This document shows, one piece after another, positions 1 to 7,038 of a stretch of 15,123 nt of DNA. The position numbers were made by a program, and so were the translations under genes. Source of the DNA: Geminicoccaceae bacterium. Its GTDB lineage: Bacteria > Pseudomonadota > Alphaproteobacteria > Geminicoccales > Geminicoccaceae. Position 1 is the stretch's first letter. Each line of letters begins with the position of its first letter. The stretch lies in contig JAGREZ010000257.1 in NCBI GenBank assembly GCA_020446285.1, positions 1 to 15,123 on the forward strand. The letters run 5' to 3'. The notes beneath the pieces are model-generated. The model did no database searches. It was not told where the DNA came from and saw only the letters and a list, made by a program, of their open reading frames with translations.

Positions 1-148
1 ACCCCTTCTCGCGGGCGATCACGAGAGGAGCGTGGTCCGGATTGACGAACCAGTCCAGCATCACCGTGAGCCTTTCGGCGGCAAGCGCCGGGCCGGTCAG
101 CACGAGCGCCGCCAGAAATGCAAGCCAAGGAAGGGGAAAAATGTGCAT
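1..148 (-). CDS. thiY: ThiY-like ABC transporter substrate-binding protein, N-terminal fragment
   Basis: Only the first 49 codons are in the window; the gene continues past the left edge. The start ATG at 148 shares one base with the thiX stop codon (TGATG), so the two genes are translationally coupled. Residues 1-24 form a Sec-type signal peptide (short N-terminus, hydrophobic core, ALAA at the end). The mature protein begins ERLTVMLDWFVNPDHAPLVI, followed by AREKG, the characteristic opening of the NMT1/THI5-like domain found in ThiY, which binds formylaminopyrimidine or other pyrimidine precursors of thiamine in the periplasm. Family and position behind thiX agree; the exact ligand cannot be told from this fragment. 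The ATPase gene (thiZ) would be expected further left but is not visible. Confidence 0.85.
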   Translation of the reverse strand, partial: MHIFPLPWLAFLAALVLTGPALAAERLTVMLDWFVNPDHAPLVIAREKG

Positions 149-945
149 CAGACAGACTCCCTCGTGCTGTCACCGGTTTCATCGAACAGGGATTCGGACT
201 GCCATGGCGCAAGGCGCCGCGCCGCGCGGTCCACGGCCAGCCAGAGCAGCAGCGCCATGGCGGCGAGAACGAGCAGGCTCGCGAACATCAGGTCGATTTG
301 CATGCGCGCATTGGCGTGCAGCATGAGATAACCGAGACCGCCCGAAGAGCCGACCCACTCGCCGACGACCGCACCGATAGGTGCCACCGATGCGGCCACC
401 CGAAGGCCCGAGCCGAGCGCCGGCAATGCCGCGGGGATGCGGATGAGGCGAAGCGTATCCAGCCGCGTCGCTCCGAGCAGCCGGACAAGATCGAGAATTT
501 CCGGATCGGCGCGCCTGAGCCCGTCATAGAACGAAGCCGTGACCGGAAAGTAGATGATGAGCACCGCCATCGCGATCTTCGAGGTCATGCCGTAGCCGAG
601 CCAGAGGACGAGCACGGGTGCCAGCGCAAAGACCGGCAGCGCCTGACTGATGACCAGCAGCGGCAGCAGCCAGCGCCTCGCACCCACGAAACTCGCGAGC
701 AGGAGCCCGGAGCCGATGCCGACGAGCGCGCCGATGACGAAACCCAGCAGGATCTCGACCGCCGTGATCCATGCGTGCGATGCGATCAGCGGCAACCGCG
801 TGAACAGGGCCGACACGACCGGCGACGGCCCCGGCAGGATGTAGGGTGGCGCCCCGCTCACACTCACCACCACCTGCCATGCCGCCAGCAGCCCGGCGAC
901 GGTCAGACATGGCCGGATCCAGCCACGCACGTCAACTGCACGCAC
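148..945 (-). CDS. thiX: ThiX-like ABC transporter permease
   Basis: Inner-membrane permease of the ThiXYZ / nitrate-taurine (SsuC-like) family, expected to carry a thiamine pyrimidine precursor delivered by the ThiY-type protein encoded next. About six hydrophobic segments are visible. The EAA loop that contacts the ATPase lies near residues 153-174 (VRLLGATRLDTLRLIRIPAA). An early PPYILPGPSPV segment after the first membrane helix is typical of the family. The start is uncertain. The frame stays open to a TTG at 999, but that would overlap the upstream gene by 68 nt. I chose GTG at 945 (265 aa, 14-nt overlap, GGGAG about 12 nt upstream); GTG at 930, just after the upstream stop, is also possible. 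Function assigned from family and operon context. Confidence 0.85.
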   Translation of the reverse strand: MRAVDVRGWIRPCLTVAGLLAAWQVVVSVSGAPPYILPGPSPVVSALFTRLPLIASHAWITAVEILLGFVIGALVGIGSGLLLASFVGARRWLLPLLVISQALPVFALAPVLVLWLGYGMTSKIAMAVLIIYFPVTASFYDGLRRADPEILDLVRLLGATRLDTLRLIRIPAALPALGSGLRVAASVAPIGAVVGEWVGSSGGLGYLMLHANARMQIDLMFASLLVLAAMALLLWLAVDRAARRLAPWQSESLFDETGDSTRESV

Positions 946-2038
946 GTCCCGACCGGGCTCCCAGAAAGGACTGCAGCGAAACCTCCGACCAGGGCGCAAG
1001 CTCGCCCAGCATGGCCGTGTAGGAATCGTGGATCCGCTTCTCGATACCGCCCCTGGCGGCGAAACCGGCCATCACCTCGCCGGCCGACTCGCGCAGGGCG
1101 GCAATGACGTCGGACGGAAAGGTCCGAAGCTGCACGCCGTGATCGTTCACCAGAGAGCGCAGGGCGGCGGCATTGCGGCGCACACCCTCGGCGAGCGCGA
1201 AGGCGGCCTCCGCCCGGCAGGCATTTTCGACGATGGCGGCAAGCGATGGCGGCAGGCTCTCGAAGGCCGCGCGATTGACGATGCACTCGCCGCTGCCGTT
1301 GGGCTCATGAATGCCGGGACCATAATAGAAGGGTGCCGCCTTGTGGAAACCCAGCGCCAGATCGGACGACGGGCCGGCGAATTCGGTGGCGTCGATCACG
1401 CCGCCCTGCAATGCCGGCAGCACCTCGCCCGGCGGCAGTGATACCTGCACCACACCGAATGGCGCATACATCTCGCCACCGAGACCGGGCATGCGGAACT
1501 TGAGTCCCTTGAGGTCGGCAAGCCCGTAAATCTCGTTCTTGAACCAGCCGCCCATGGACATGCCGGTATTGCCGGCGAGGAAGGGCTTCACGCCATAGTC
1601 GCCATAAAGCTCGTCCCAGAGCGCCTGTCCGCCGCCCTGCTCGATCCATGCCACATGCTCGAGCGGCGTGAGACCGAAGGGCACGGCAAGGAAGAACGGT
1701 GCCGCCGGCATCTTGCCCGACCAGAACACCGCCGCCGTGTGCCCCATCTCGGCGACCTCGCCGCTCACGGCATCCATGACCTCGAATGCCGGCACGATCT
1801 CGCCGGCGGCGAAAAGCTCGATCTCCAGCCCGCCACCGGACATGGCGGTGATGCGGTCGGCAAGGCGTTGCGCGGTGACACCCGGCCCCGGCAGGTTGCG
1901 CGGCCATGACGTCACCATGCGCCACCTGACGGGCGTCTGCGCGCGGACCACCGACGGTGCCGCGACCATGCCGCCGGCGGCAGCCGCCCCGGCCAGACCG
2001 AGACCGGCCCCAAGGGCCTTGCGACGGTCGAGACTCAT
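932..2038 (-). CDS. TRAP-type (DctP/TakP-like) periplasmic solute-binding protein in the thiamine operon
   Basis: 368 aa. The N-terminus has a twin-arginine-like signal: DRRK, a long Ala/Gly-rich hydrophobic stretch, then VVRAQ as the likely cleavage site. The mature part matches the TRAP DctP family, 2-keto-acid (TakP) branch: VTSWPRNLPGPG, LADRITAMSGG, FAAGEIVPAFEVMDAVSGE, GNTGMSMGGWF (157-167 in the frame read from the GTG at 2044, two residues upstream), LKFRMPGLGG with the ligand-binding Arg, and GVIDATEFAGP. ATG at 2038 is the start: it overlaps the thiD stop by 4 nt (ATGA) and has GGGGAGGAG 5 nt upstream. TRAP binding proteins normally work with DctQ/DctM membrane proteins, and none is visible nearby. 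Its place in a TPP-riboswitch operon between thiD and thiX suggests a role in uptake of a thiamine-related compound, but that is inference. Family assignment is firm, ligand unknown. Confidence 0.88.
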   Translation of the reverse strand: MSLDRRKALGAGLGLAGAAAAGGMVAAPSVVRAQTPVRWRMVTSWPRNLPGPGVTAQRLADRITAMSGGGLEIELFAAGEIVPAFEVMDAVSGEVAEMGHTAAVFWSGKMPAAPFFLAVPFGLTPLEHVAWIEQGGGQALWDELYGDYGVKPFLAGNTGMSMGGWFKNEIYGLADLKGLKFRMPGLGGEMYAPFGVVQVSLPPGEVLPALQGGVIDATEFAGPSSDLALGFHKAAPFYYGPGIHEPNGSGECIVNRAAFESLPPSLAAIVENACRAEAAFALAEGVRRNAAALRSLVNDHGVQLRTFPSDVIAALRESAGEVMAGFAARGGIEKRIHDSYTAMLGELAPWSEVSLQSFLGARSGRACS

Positions 2039-2856
2039 GAACACTCCTCCCCTGCTTTCGGCCAGAACCGATGGAAATGATGCACCGGCCCGTGACCGGC
2101 GCCGATATCCAGACTGTCGGCGGCGATGATGGCCGCGGTGATGTAGTCCTTCGCCATCCGGACCGCTTCGGCGAGGGAGAGACCGCGCGCGAGGCCGGCG
2201 GCGATCGCCGAGGACAGGGTGCAGCCGGTGCCGTGGGTGTTACGCGTTTCATGCCGGACTGTCTCGAACCAGGTCTCGCGCTCGCCGTCGAACAGCAGGT
2301 CCGGGCTCGTGCCCGCATCGAGATGCCCGCCCTTGAGCAGCACCGCCGGAGCGCCGAGCCCGACCAGTTCGCGGACGGCCATGCGCATCTCCTCGCGCCC
2401 GCCGATCACGGCACCGCCGAGCAGCACGCCCGCTTCCGGAAGATTGGGCGTGATGAGCGAGGCGAGCGGCATCAGTTCGTCACGAAGCGCCGTCACCGCA
2501 TCGTCGCGAAGCAGCCTGTCGCCGCTCTTGGCGACCATCACCGGATCGAGCACAACCCGGCGCGGCTTCCAGTAGCGCAGGCGCTCCGCCACCGCGACGA
2601 TCGCCTCCACCCTGCCCAGCATTCCGATCTTCACCGCGTCTGCGCCGATATCCCCCATCACCGCATCGATCTGCAGGCCGATGAATTCCGGATCGACATC
2701 GAGGATACCGGTGACCGCCACGGTATTCTGCGCTGTCAGCGCCGTCATGACCGACGTGCCGAAGACACCGAGTGCCGAGAATGTCTTGAGATCGGCCTGG
2801 ATGCCGGCGCCGCCGCCACTGTCGGATCCGGCGATGGTGAGTGCGGTTGCCGTCAT
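2035..2856 (-). CDS. thiD: Hydroxymethylpyrimidine/phosphomethylpyrimidine kinase ThiD
   Basis: 273 aa, the usual single-domain ThiD length. It phosphorylates HMP and then HMP-phosphate to HMP-diphosphate, the pyrimidine donor for thiamine phosphate synthase, in the cytoplasm. Ribokinase-fold signatures are complete: [20 protein letters not shown] near residues 9-28, [12 protein letters not shown] at 101-112, ITPNLPEA at 135-142, LLKGGH at 173-178 and the anion-hole/catalytic motif [20 protein letters not shown] at 206-225. The family tail GHGPVHHFH is present at 254-262. The ATG overlaps the thiE stop by 4 nt and its own stop overlaps the next start by 4 nt, so translation is probably coupled throughout. 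Confidence 0.97.
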   Translation of the reverse strand: MTATALTIAGSDSGGGAGIQADLKTFSALGVFGTSVMTALTAQNTVAVTGILDVDPEFIGLQIDAVMGDIGADAVKIGMLGRVEAIVAVAERLRYWKPRRVVLDPVMVAKSGDRLLRDDAVTALRDELMPLASLITPNLPEAGVLLGGAVIGGREEMRMAVRELVGLGAPAVLLKGGHLDAGTSPDLLFDGERETWFETVRHETRNTHGTGCTLSSAIAAGLARGLSLAEAVRMAKDYITAAIIAADSLDIGAGHGPVHHFHRFWPKAGEECS

Positions 2857-3494
2857 TGCAGGGCCCCGTCCACGACCGCACGCAAACGCCGGGTCGCCGC
2901 CTCGATATCCTCCGCCATGAAAATGTCGGAGATCACCGCCACCCCCCGCGCGCCGGCCCCGATCACCGATGCGGCGTTGGCATGGTCGATGCCGGCGATG
3001 CCGCAGGCCGGCACGCCGTCGAGCAACGGCAGGATCCGGCCGAGGCCGGACGGCCCGATCGGCGGATCCTGCGGGTCTTTGCTGGACGTCGCGAATACCG
3101 GGCCGATGCCGACATAGTCGACACCCTCGCGCGAAATCGCCCGCGCCTCGTGCGCGTGATGCACGGTCACACCGACGATGCGCTCGGAACCCAGCAGCCG
3201 GCGGGCGTCCCGCGCGTCCATGTCAGTCTGTCCGACATGGACGCCCGCAGCACCGCAGGCGAGTGCCACATCGACACGGTCATTGATGAGGACAGGAATG
3301 CGGAACGCATGCAGCCGCCGGATCACCGCGCGGGCGAGATCGACGAGCGCACGCGTTTCGACATCCTTGTGGCGGAGCTGGACGAGGGTCGCCCCGCCCC
3401 GTGCGGCCGCCTCGACACAATCGAGCGGATCGCGCCCGGCGGTTCGCGTCGGATCGAGAATGGCATACACACGGAGATCGACTTCTGGTTTCAC
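2853..3494 (-). CDS. thiE: Thiamine phosphate synthase ThiE
   Basis: 213 aa TIM-barrel enzyme that joins HMP-diphosphate and hydroxyethylthiazole phosphate to give thiamine phosphate. Visible motifs are QLRHK at 39-43 (diphosphate/Mg site), INDRVDVAL at 70-78, GVHVGQTD at 84-91, [14 protein letters not shown] at 127-140 and the phosphate-binding C-terminal strands CGIAGID and GVAVISD. The segment [10 protein letters not shown] at 108-117 stands where many family members have GVS-type residues; this is ordinary variation. The start ATG overlaps the thiM stop by 4 nt and the stop overlaps the thiD start by 4 nt, placing it in the middle of the coupled thiMED block. Confidence 0.96.
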   Translation of the reverse strand: MKPEVDLRVYAILDPTRTAGRDPLDCVEAAARGGATLVQLRHKDVETRALVDLARAVIRRLHAFRIPVLINDRVDVALACGAAGVHVGQTDMDARDARRLLGSERIVGVTVHHAHEARAISREGVDYVGIGPVFATSSKDPQDPPIGPSGLGRILPLLDGVPACGIAGIDHANAASVIGAGARGVAVISDIFMAEDIEAATRRLRAVVDGALQ

Positions 3495-4216
3495 GTTACC
3501 TTTGCCCGTTCGCGAATATCGTCAATGTCGATGCGATACAGCGCATCGAGGAGATGAGCCGGGAAGGTTCCCGGTCCAGCCGCTTTCTCCGCCGCCATCT
3601 CGCCGGCGATCCCGTAGATGAGAATGGCGCTCGCGGTGGCGAGGAACGCATCGGCTTCGACGGCGAGGAATGCACCCGTCAGCGCCGAGGCAGCGCAACC
3701 CATCGCCGTCACCCGGTCCATGAGCGGATGCCCGTTGGCCATCTCGAAACGGCGTCCGCCATCGGTGACATGATCGACCTCGCCGGTTTCGGCGACGACG
3801 ATACCGGGCGCTCCCTCAAGCGTTCCCACCTCGTCGCGATTGCAGCGGATCACCGCCGGACGCAGGTCCATGAGCATCCGGGCGAAGGCGAGCCTGCGGC
3901 CCGAGCGGTCCACCTTGACCGGATCGAGCAGCCAGGGCCGGCCGAGCCGGTTGGCCGCCGCGATCGCCATGGGCACGCTGATCTTGCGCCAGGGATCGAG
4001 CTGCCCGAGATTGACGACCAGCGAACGGGCGGAGCCGACAAACTCCTCGATCACCGTGTCATCGATGGTCATGGACGGTATGGCGCCGACGGCGAGCAGC
4101 ACGTTGGCGGAGACGTTCATGGCGACGAAATTCGTCAGCACATGTACCTTTGGCCGCTCCTCGCGCACTTGACGGAGACTGGCCGCGGCCCTGGTACACA
4201 AGTCTTCGGGTGTCAT
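3491..4216 (-). CDS. thiM: Hydroxyethylthiazole kinase ThiM
   Basis: 241 aa cytoplasmic kinase that phosphorylates salvaged 4-methyl-5-hydroxyethylthiazole, supplying the thiazole half to ThiE. Family features are VHVLTNFVAMNVSANVLLAV at 24-43, the trimer/substrate-site region AIPSMTIDDTVIEEF, WLLDPVKV at 95-102, the RVTAMGCAASALTG motif at 168-181 with the catalytic Cys at 174, and the C-terminal GPGTFPAHLLDALY. ATG at 4216 was chosen because GGGAGGAAAC stands directly in front of it; a TTG 18 nt upstream would place the Shine-Dalgarno inside the gene. It is the first gene behind the TPP riboswitch, so its ribosome-binding site is the controlled one. Confidence 0.96.
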   Translation of the reverse strand: MTPEDLCTRAAASLRQVREERPKVHVLTNFVAMNVSANVLLAVGAIPSMTIDDTVIEEFVGSARSLVVNLGQLDPWRKISVPMAIAAANRLGRPWLLDPVKVDRSGRRLAFARMLMDLRPAVIRCNRDEVGTLEGAPGIVVAETGEVDHVTDGGRRFEMANGHPLMDRVTAMGCAASALTGAFLAVEADAFLATASAILIYGIAGEMAAEKAAGPGTFPAHLLDALYRIDIDDIRERAKVT

Positions 4217-4304
4217 GTTTCCTCCCGCTCCCAACCTGAACTTCCGGATATCCGGCCAGGCCGTTCTAGGCTTCGGGAGGCGGGAAGGCTTGCGATTTGC
4301 AAGC
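4214..4304 (-). promoter_or_regulatory. thiM: Riboswitch expression platform: SD / anti-SD pair before thiM
   Basis: The mRNA-sense strand carries CGGGAGG (4221-4227) as the thiM Shine-Dalgarno and a perfect complement CCTCCCG (4274-4280) about 45 nt upstream, so the two can form a 7-bp helix hiding the start site. Between aptamer and anti-SD lies a small hairpin (4288-4304, GCTTGC/GCAAGC arms), and between anti-SD and SD a perfect 12-bp palindrome CCGGATATCCGG (4244-4255). No U-run follows a strong hairpin, so control at translation rather than transcription termination is inferred, as is usual for Gram-negative TPP switches. Confidence 0.7.
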
Positions 4305-4310
4305 GATCAT

Positions 4311-4398
4311 CCCAATTCCCTACGCCGGTATGATCCGGATCAGGTTCCACGGGTTGGCCAAGCCTCTCAGTCCGGAAATCTCCGGACACCCCGTTGAG
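4311..4398 (-). ncRNA. TPP riboswitch aptamer (THI element)
   Basis: Read on the minus strand, the segment has the conserved THI-box core: ACGGGGTGTCC, then ACTGAGAGG, then ACCCGTGGAACCTGATC and CGGATCATACCGGCGTAGGG. CUGAGA is the pyrimidine-sensing loop and the GCGUAGGGAA block the 3' part of the diphosphate-sensing arm. P1 can be closed by CUCAA (4394-4398) with UUGGG (4311-4315, one G-U pair). The optional P3 arm is short here (UCCGG AGAUU CCGGA type hairpin). It lies about 95 nt upstream of thiM and should repress the whole operon when thiamine diphosphate is abundant. Confidence 0.97.
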
Positions 4399-4407
4399 AC
4401 GAACCGA

Positions 4408-4436
4408 CAGTTACGCGCAATCGCACGGCCGTGCAA
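4408..4436 (-). promoter_or_regulatory. Possible promoter of the thiamine operon
   Basis: TTGCAC (4431-4436) and TAACTG (4408-4413) are separated by 17 nt and would start transcription near 4401, just before the riboswitch P1 helix. The hexamers are poor matches to the sigma-70 consensus (especially the -10), so the call rests mainly on spacing and position. A perfect 12-bp palindrome GCACGGCCGTGC (4423-4434) overlaps the -35 and spacer. Confidence 0.3.
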
Positions 4437-4464
4437 GGGGCACGCGCGGGAACCGGGCCGGACA

Positions 4465-4917
4465 TCAGAGCCAGCGGCGCACGCGCGCGCGGTAATCGTC
4501 GTAGGCCCGGCCGAACGTCGCGGCGAGCCGTGCTTCCTCGGGCCGGATCGCGCGACGGGTCACGACGGTAACGAACAGCGGCAGGCCGAGCCAGGCAGAG
4601 AGGCTGCCGAGCCAGAGTGCCCAGCCCGCAAGCAGAAGGACATCCGTCACATAGATCGGGTTGCGCGAAAGAGCGAAGATGCCGTCCGTCACCAGCGCCG
4701 AAGGCTGGTGATGCGGATGCACCGTCGTTCGCGCGCGGAACATCCGCACGGCCGCGAGGATCGCCGGAACCAGTCCGGCAACGGCCACCCACACCCCCGC
4801 CATGCGCAGCGTGTCCTGCGACGGCAGCGTCCAGACCGGCACCCAGCGGTCGAGACCGTACATGACGAGACCCGAGAGCAGCATGTAGACCGGCGGCAGG
4901 TCGAGGGAGCGGAGCAT
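4465..4917 (-). CDS. Isoprenylcysteine/phospholipid methyltransferase family membrane protein
   Basis: 150 aa integral membrane protein with about four hydrophobic segments and the ICMT/PEMT C-terminal SAM-binding signature: TVHPHHQPSALVTDGIFALS, RNPIY at residues 85-89, a paired Glu (RPEEARL, 127-128) and the closing FGRAYDDYRARVRRWL. Bacterial members methylate small or lipid substrates that are mostly unknown, so no specific substrate is given. The frame is open to an ATG at 4977, but that lies inside the upstream methyltransferase; ATG at 4917, 4 nt after that gene's stop, gives the usual family length, although no clear ribosome-binding site precedes it. Likely co-transcribed with the upstream methyltransferase. 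Confidence 0.85.
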   Translation of the reverse strand: MLRSLDLPPVYMLLSGLVMYGLDRWVPVWTLPSQDTLRMAGVWVAVAGLVPAILAAVRMFRARTTVHPHHQPSALVTDGIFALSRNPIYVTDVLLLAGWALWLGSLSAWLGLPLFVTVVTRRAIRPEEARLAATFGRAYDDYRARVRRWL

Positions 4918-4921
4918 CTGT

Positions 4922-5728
4922 TCAGCCGGTTGCCGGATCGAGGGTTGCCGAGAAGCGGAGACGGACATAGTCGGCAACCCAGTTGCCGGCCCGGTCGCAC
5001 AGTGACGGGCGCATCAGTGCCACCGCATGATCCAGCAGATCCGCATGACGTTCCCCCGGGACATGGGCGAGAAACGGTGCCGCGAATGTCTCAAGCCAAC
5101 CCTCCATGCCGGTTGGAAGCGGCGTCGGACGGGGAATGAGCTCGATCGAGGTCACGCTGAAGCCGCCCGCCCGCAGCAGGCCGCCATATTCCTGCGGTGT
5201 CGGGAAATACCATGGATGGATCGCCATGCCGTCGACGCCCTCGCGCTGGAGACCGGCCCGAAGGGCGGTCGCGATCGTCGCGACATTGGCGAAACCACCC
5301 ATCTCGCCGACGAACCGCCCACCCGGCACCAGCGCCCGCGCGACGCCGGCGATGACCTTTTCCGGCTCCAGCATCCAGTGCAACGCCGCATTGCTGAAGA
5401 TGGCATCGAACTCCCGCTCGAATGGAAGCGCATGCGCGTCCGCCAGCACCGTCTGCAGTCCGCGCCCGCGCGCGGCCCCGAGAAGCTCCGGCGATGCGTC
5501 CGTGCCGAGAACCTCCGGCCCGAGAGCGGCGATCCGCACGCTGAGCGAGCCGTCGCCGCAACCGAGATCGAGCACGCGCTCGCCCAGACGCGGTGCCAGC
5601 AGCTCGACGACGGGCATGCCGAGATCGGCGACGAACCGCGCATTGCGCGCATATCCCTCGGCCGACCAGCGCTGGCCGGCGGCTTCTCCCCCGTCGCCGT
5701 TCTCCGAACTTTCCCCAAGATTCACCAT
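4922..5728 (-). CDS. Class I SAM-dependent methyltransferase (Tam-like)
   Basis: 268 aa cytoplasmic methyltransferase. Motif I is RVLDLGCGDGSLS (51-63), the acidic ribose-binding residue is in GTDASPE (about 77), motif II region LADAHALPF (95-103), motif IV FSNAALHWM (111-119) and VPGGRFVGEMGG follows as post-motif strand. The NAALHW form resembles trans-aconitate methyltransferase (Tam) and BioC-type enzymes, but the substrate cannot be decided. The frame opens at 5779; ATG at 5728 was preferred because an AGAGG lies about 8 nt upstream and the preceding residues are not family-like. It is transcribed divergently from the GT2 gene and the membrane methyltransferase follows after 4 nt, so the two probably form an operon. 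Confidence 0.88.
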   Translation of the reverse strand: MVNLGESSENGDGGEAAGQRWSAEGYARNARFVADLGMPVVELLAPRLGERVLDLGCGDGSLSVRIAALGPEVLGTDASPELLGAARGRGLQTVLADAHALPFEREFDAIFSNAALHWMLEPEKVIAGVARALVPGGRFVGEMGGFANVATIATALRAGLQREGVDGMAIHPWYFPTPQEYGGLLRAGGFSVTSIELIPRPTPLPTGMEGWLETFAAPFLAHVPGERHADLLDHAVALMRPSLCDRAGNWVADYVRLRFSATLDPATG

Positions 5729-5844
5729 TGTACGACCTCTTCCACATCCACGCAGGACATCGGTTTTTTGAATCCACACGATTTCTTAACGCAATGATGA
5801 GAGATTCGAAACGGCCGGAACACGAGGAGGCGATTGCGGAGCGC

Positions 5845-7038
5845 ATGAGCGAAGACCGAGAGACCATGGTTGATCCCGGCGGCGTCCGGGAATCCGCGCC
5901 CGTTCTCGCGGTCGTCGTTCCGACCTATCGCGAACGGGACAATCTGCGGCCACTGACAGAGGCGATCGCGACGGCACTCGCGGGCATCCCCTTCGAAATC
6001 GTGATCGTCGACGATGATTCGCCCGACGGTACGGCCGCCCGCGCGCGCTCCATGGCGCAAGCGGACCCGCGCATCCGGGTGATCCAGCGCCTGCACCGGC
6101 GCGGCCTCGCGACCGCCTGCATCGAGGGCATGCTGGCGACCGCTGCACCCTATCTCGCCGTCATCGACGCCGACATGCAGCATGACGAGCGTCTCCTGCC
6201 GGAGATGCTGCGGACACTGCGCGAGGGGACATGCGACATCGTCATCGGCAGCCGCTACATCGAGGGTGGCGGCACCGGCGCATGGGCCGGGGAGCGCCTT
6301 CGCATCAGCCGGCTCGGCACGCTCGTGGCGCAGATGGTCCTGCGCCGGCCGATCGGCGATCCCCTGAGTGGTTTTTTCATGCTGGGGCGCGGCCTGCTCG
6401 ACCGCACGGCAAGACGCATGTCGAGCAGCGGCTTCAAGATCCTCGTCGATCTCCTGCTTTCCGCCGAAACCCCGCCGCGCGTGCTGGAACTGCCCTACAC
6501 CATGCGATGCCGCGAACTCGGCGAGAGCAAGCTCGACCTCGCCGTCGCCCTCGATCTCGTGCTCCTGCTGGTGCACAAGGGAATGCGCCGCGCCCTGCCG
6601 CCGCGCTTCCTGCGTTTTCTCGCATCGGGGCTGGTGGGCGGCGCCTTTCATCTGGCCGTGCTCGGCCTCTTCCATCTCGGCGCGGGCGTTGCCTTCCCGT
6701 TCGCCCAGGCGAGCGCCACCGGTGCCGCGATGACCATCAATTTCGCCGTCAACAACCGCCTCACCTATCGCGAGCGCCGGCTTCGCGGGCTGGCCGAACT
6801 GGGCGGGCTCCTGCGCTTCTGTCTTGCCAGCAGCATCGGCGCGGCGGTGAACATCGCCGTTGCCGACCGGCTGTTCGGACTTGGCGCGAGCTGGTGGATC
6901 GCCGGGCTTTGCGGAACGGCCCTGGGCTCGGTGCTCAATTTCGCCCTGAGCTCGCTCTTCGTCTGGGCGAGACCACCGCGCACCGACGAAATCGCCACGT
7001 TGCCGAGCCTCGGCTTTCTTCGCGAACAGGTCCGATGA
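5845..7038 (+). CDS. GT2 polyprenyl-phosphate glycosyltransferase with C-terminal GtrA domain
   Basis: 397 aa from the chosen start. Residues about 18-245 are a DPM1-like family 2 glycosyltransferase: VVVPTYRERDNL (23-34), IVIVDDDSPDGTAARAR (52-68), the metal-binding IDADMQHD (107-114), IGSRY (134-138) and GESKLDL (226-232). Residues about 254-375 are a GtrA-type four-helix membrane domain with the family pieces NFAVNNRLTY (299-308) and SVLNFALSSLFVW (362-374). Such fusions transfer a sugar from a nucleotide donor to polyprenyl phosphate and may help the product cross the membrane. ATG at 5845 has GGAG just upstream; in-frame ATGs at 5794 and 5866 are alternatives. It overlaps the next gene by ATGA. 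Confidence 0.92.
   Translation: MSEDRETMVDPGGVRESAPVLAVVVPTYRERDNLRPLTEAIATALAGIPFEIVIVDDDSPDGTAARARSMAQADPRIRVIQRLHRRGLATACIEGMLATAAPYLAVIDADMQHDERLLPEMLRTLREGTCDIVIGSRYIEGGGTGAWAGERLRISRLGTLVAQMVLRRPIGDPLSGFFMLGRGLLDRTARRMSSSGFKILVDLLLSAETPPRVLELPYTMRCRELGESKLDLAVALDLVLLLVHKGMRRALPPRFLRFLASGLVGGAFHLAVLGLFHLGAGVAFPFAQASATGAAMTINFAVNNRLTYRERRLRGLAELGGLLRFCLASSIGAAVNIAVADRLFGLGASWWIAGLCGTALGSVLNFALSSLFVWARPPRTDEIATLPSLGFLREQVR

Noticed and set aside
118..1107. Long plus-strand open frames across the thiamine operon (also 2071-3117 and 3401-4333)
   Set aside because: They are mirror frames caused by high GC; the products are rich in Arg, Pro and His without any domain, and the opposite strand has clear family matches.
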